Assembly (NCBI GenBank): GCA_964480825.1
Contig: CAYZRJ010000038.1
Location: 1-6,016, forward strand
Length of the DNA stretch: 6,016 nucleotides
Origin: CAYZRJ01 sp964480825
Lineage (GTDB): Bacteria > Patescibacteriota > WWE3 > UBA101185 > UBA10185
Direction of reading: 5' to 3'
Below the pieces are notes generated by a model. It saw only the letters and a program-made list of their open reading frames with translations, had not been told where the DNA came from and searched no databases. The stretch's first letter is position 1; every line of letters starts with the position of its first letter. The position numbers and the translations under genes are program-made. Shown here in pieces: positions 5,139 through 6,016 of this stretch.

Positions 5139-6016
5139 TTATCTATACCCTTCTTTTTCGAGCAGTTTTTTTATTTCGGTGATTGATTTTTCACCCAGAT
5201 TTTTAATATCTGCAATATCTTCGTCTGTCATTTTTGCCAGTTGTTGTAGTGTGTCTACACCGTGTTTTTTGAGCGCGTTAACGGTTCGTGTCTGTAACGG
5301 AAGTTCTTCCACGGCGATAGCTTCGGTGTTTTTTGGTTTATTATCTGCAATTTCTGCCATTTTTTCTGCGATCAACGATTCACCTTTTGCTATGTGCGCG
5401 TAATATGAAGATAGCGTTTTAGCACCTTGTTTCAACGATTCTTGAGGTGAGACACTGCCGTCGGTTTCGATCTTTATAATTAGTTTGTCCAAATCTGCTC
5501 TATGTCCAAACAACGTTGATTCAATTTCGTATGTAACATTTGATATAGGTGAGAACAGTGCGTCCAAAACGATTACGCCGATTTTGTTGGTTTGTCTTTC
5601 TTCCATAGGTGAGTATCCTTCCCCCGGTTCGACTGTTAGTTCAATGTTTAGTTCAGTTTTATTATTAGCCAGCGTTGCAATATGTTGACTTTTATTTATT
5701 ACTTCGGCGTCAGAAGAAATTTCGATATCGGCCGCTGTAACGTTTTTTGGTCCTTTAATTTTTATCATTGCAATAACGGGGCTATCGGAGTGAATTTTAA
5801 ATCTCAATTTTTTGAGGTTTAGCGTAAGTTCAACCATGTCTTCCTTTACTCCCGGAATGGTTGTGAACTGGTGCGTTACTCCATTAATTTTTACTTGAGT
5901 AACTGCGGCACCTTTTATAGATGTCATTAACACTCTTCTTAAAGAGTTTCCTAAAGTAGCTCCAAAGCCGGTTGGCAAAGGATCAATGCTATATACACCC
6001 GAGGTTTTATCCTCTT
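5139..6016 (-). CDS. rpoA: RNA polymerase alpha subunit (5' end cut by window edge)
   Basis: About 291 residues are visible; the reading frame continues past the window edge, so the true start is outside and perhaps 20-30 residues are missing. The TTG at 5978 is internal, because the conserved YSIDPLPTGFGATLGNSLRR runs across it. The N-terminal assembly domain shows LGNSLRRVL, TTIPGVKEDMVELTLNLK, EPGEGYSPMEER and LDALFSPISNVTYEIE. After a linker of roughly 20 residues comes the C-terminal DNA-binding domain (about visible residues 236-291), with LPLQTRTVNALKKHG and NLGEKSITEIKKLL. The residues matching E. coli R265, N268, K271, N294, G296, K298 and S299, which contact UP elements and activators, are kept; K297 is Glu. 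Alpha dimerises to nucleate RNA polymerase assembly. Confidence 0.97.
   Translation of the reverse strand, partial: EDKTSGVYSIDPLPTGFGATLGNSLRRVLMTSIKGAAVTQVKINGVTHQFTTIPGVKEDMVELTLNLKKLRFKIHSDSPVIAMIKIKGPKNVTAADIEISSDAEVINKSQHIATLANNKTELNIELTVEPGEGYSPMEERQTNKIGVIVLDALFSPISNVTYEIESTLFGHRADLDKLIIKIETDGSVSPQESLKQGAKTLSSYYAHIAKGESLIAEKMAEIADNKPKNTEAIAVEELPLQTRTVNALKKHGVDTLQQLAKMTDEDIADIKNLGEKSITEIKKLLEKEGYR

Noticed and set aside
4463..5403. Several plus-strand open frames of 100-138 codons opposite rplM, rplQ and rpoA
   Set aside because: They are rich in Phe, Ser and Leu, as expected from the complement of Lys/Glu-rich ribosomal genes, have no recognisable domains, and the minus-strand frames are certain.
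5978..5978. rpoA start at TTG 5978
   Set aside because: The frame stays open to the window edge, and the conserved alpha-subunit motif continues upstream of this codon, so it is internal.
1..6016. Recoding of TGA (as in Gracilibacteria or Absconditabacteria)
   Set aside because: All genes are continuous under the standard code, and no conserved domain needs an in-frame TGA to be read through.

Overview
The window looks like a piece of a Candidate Phyla Radiation (Patescibacteria) chromosome, most likely a Microgenomates-type lineage. This is an inference. It rests on the AT-rich sequence, the very tight packing with overlapping or nearly abutting genes, the ribosomal order rpoA-rplQ-rplM-rpsI with nothing in between, a secreted protein with a SipW-type (TasA/camelysin-like) leader, and a double-AAA Clp-type ATPase fused to an N-terminal membrane region. 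All reading frames use the standard code: no in-frame TGA is needed, and every stop visible in the window is TAA or TAG.

Layout from right to left, all on the minus strand unless noted. (1) 6016-3746: rpoA (5' end outside the window), rplQ, rplM and rpsI. Gaps are 1 to 2 nt, and rplQ and rplM overlap by 8 nt, so this is one ribosomal/RNA-polymerase operon. (2) 3423-3731, plus strand: a small Xre-type helix-turn-helix regulator that converges on rpsI with 14 nt between the stops. (3) 3357-1: radC, a SipW-type secreted protein with a Ca-binding EF-hand-like loop, and a membrane-anchored Clp-like ATPase (3' end outside the window), probably co-transcribed. A 65-bp divergent intergenic region separates the HTH gene from radC. 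It holds a candidate radC promoter, a 12-nt-spaced direct repeat and no Shine-Dalgarno for radC. Two starts need moving from the longest open frame: the secreted protein begins at ATG 2642 and rplM at ATG 4701.

The ribosomal half is ordinary. The unusual part is the Clp-like ATPase. Its nucleotide-binding motifs are intact, but it carries membrane helices at the N terminus, a degenerate Clp N-domain and no ClpB-type middle domain. At both positions where Clp unfoldases carry the aromatic substrate-gripping pore loop, the aromatic residue is absent (Ser in ring 1; a shortened, non-aromatic loop in ring 2). This suggests a membrane-bound AAA+ machine that has left the classical threading mechanism. 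It sits next to a secreted TasA-like protein, separated by a perfect 10-bp hairpin that may control expression of the ATPase. No CRISPR array, mobile element, tRNA or rRNA was seen, and no gene-free stretch exceeds about 65 bases.
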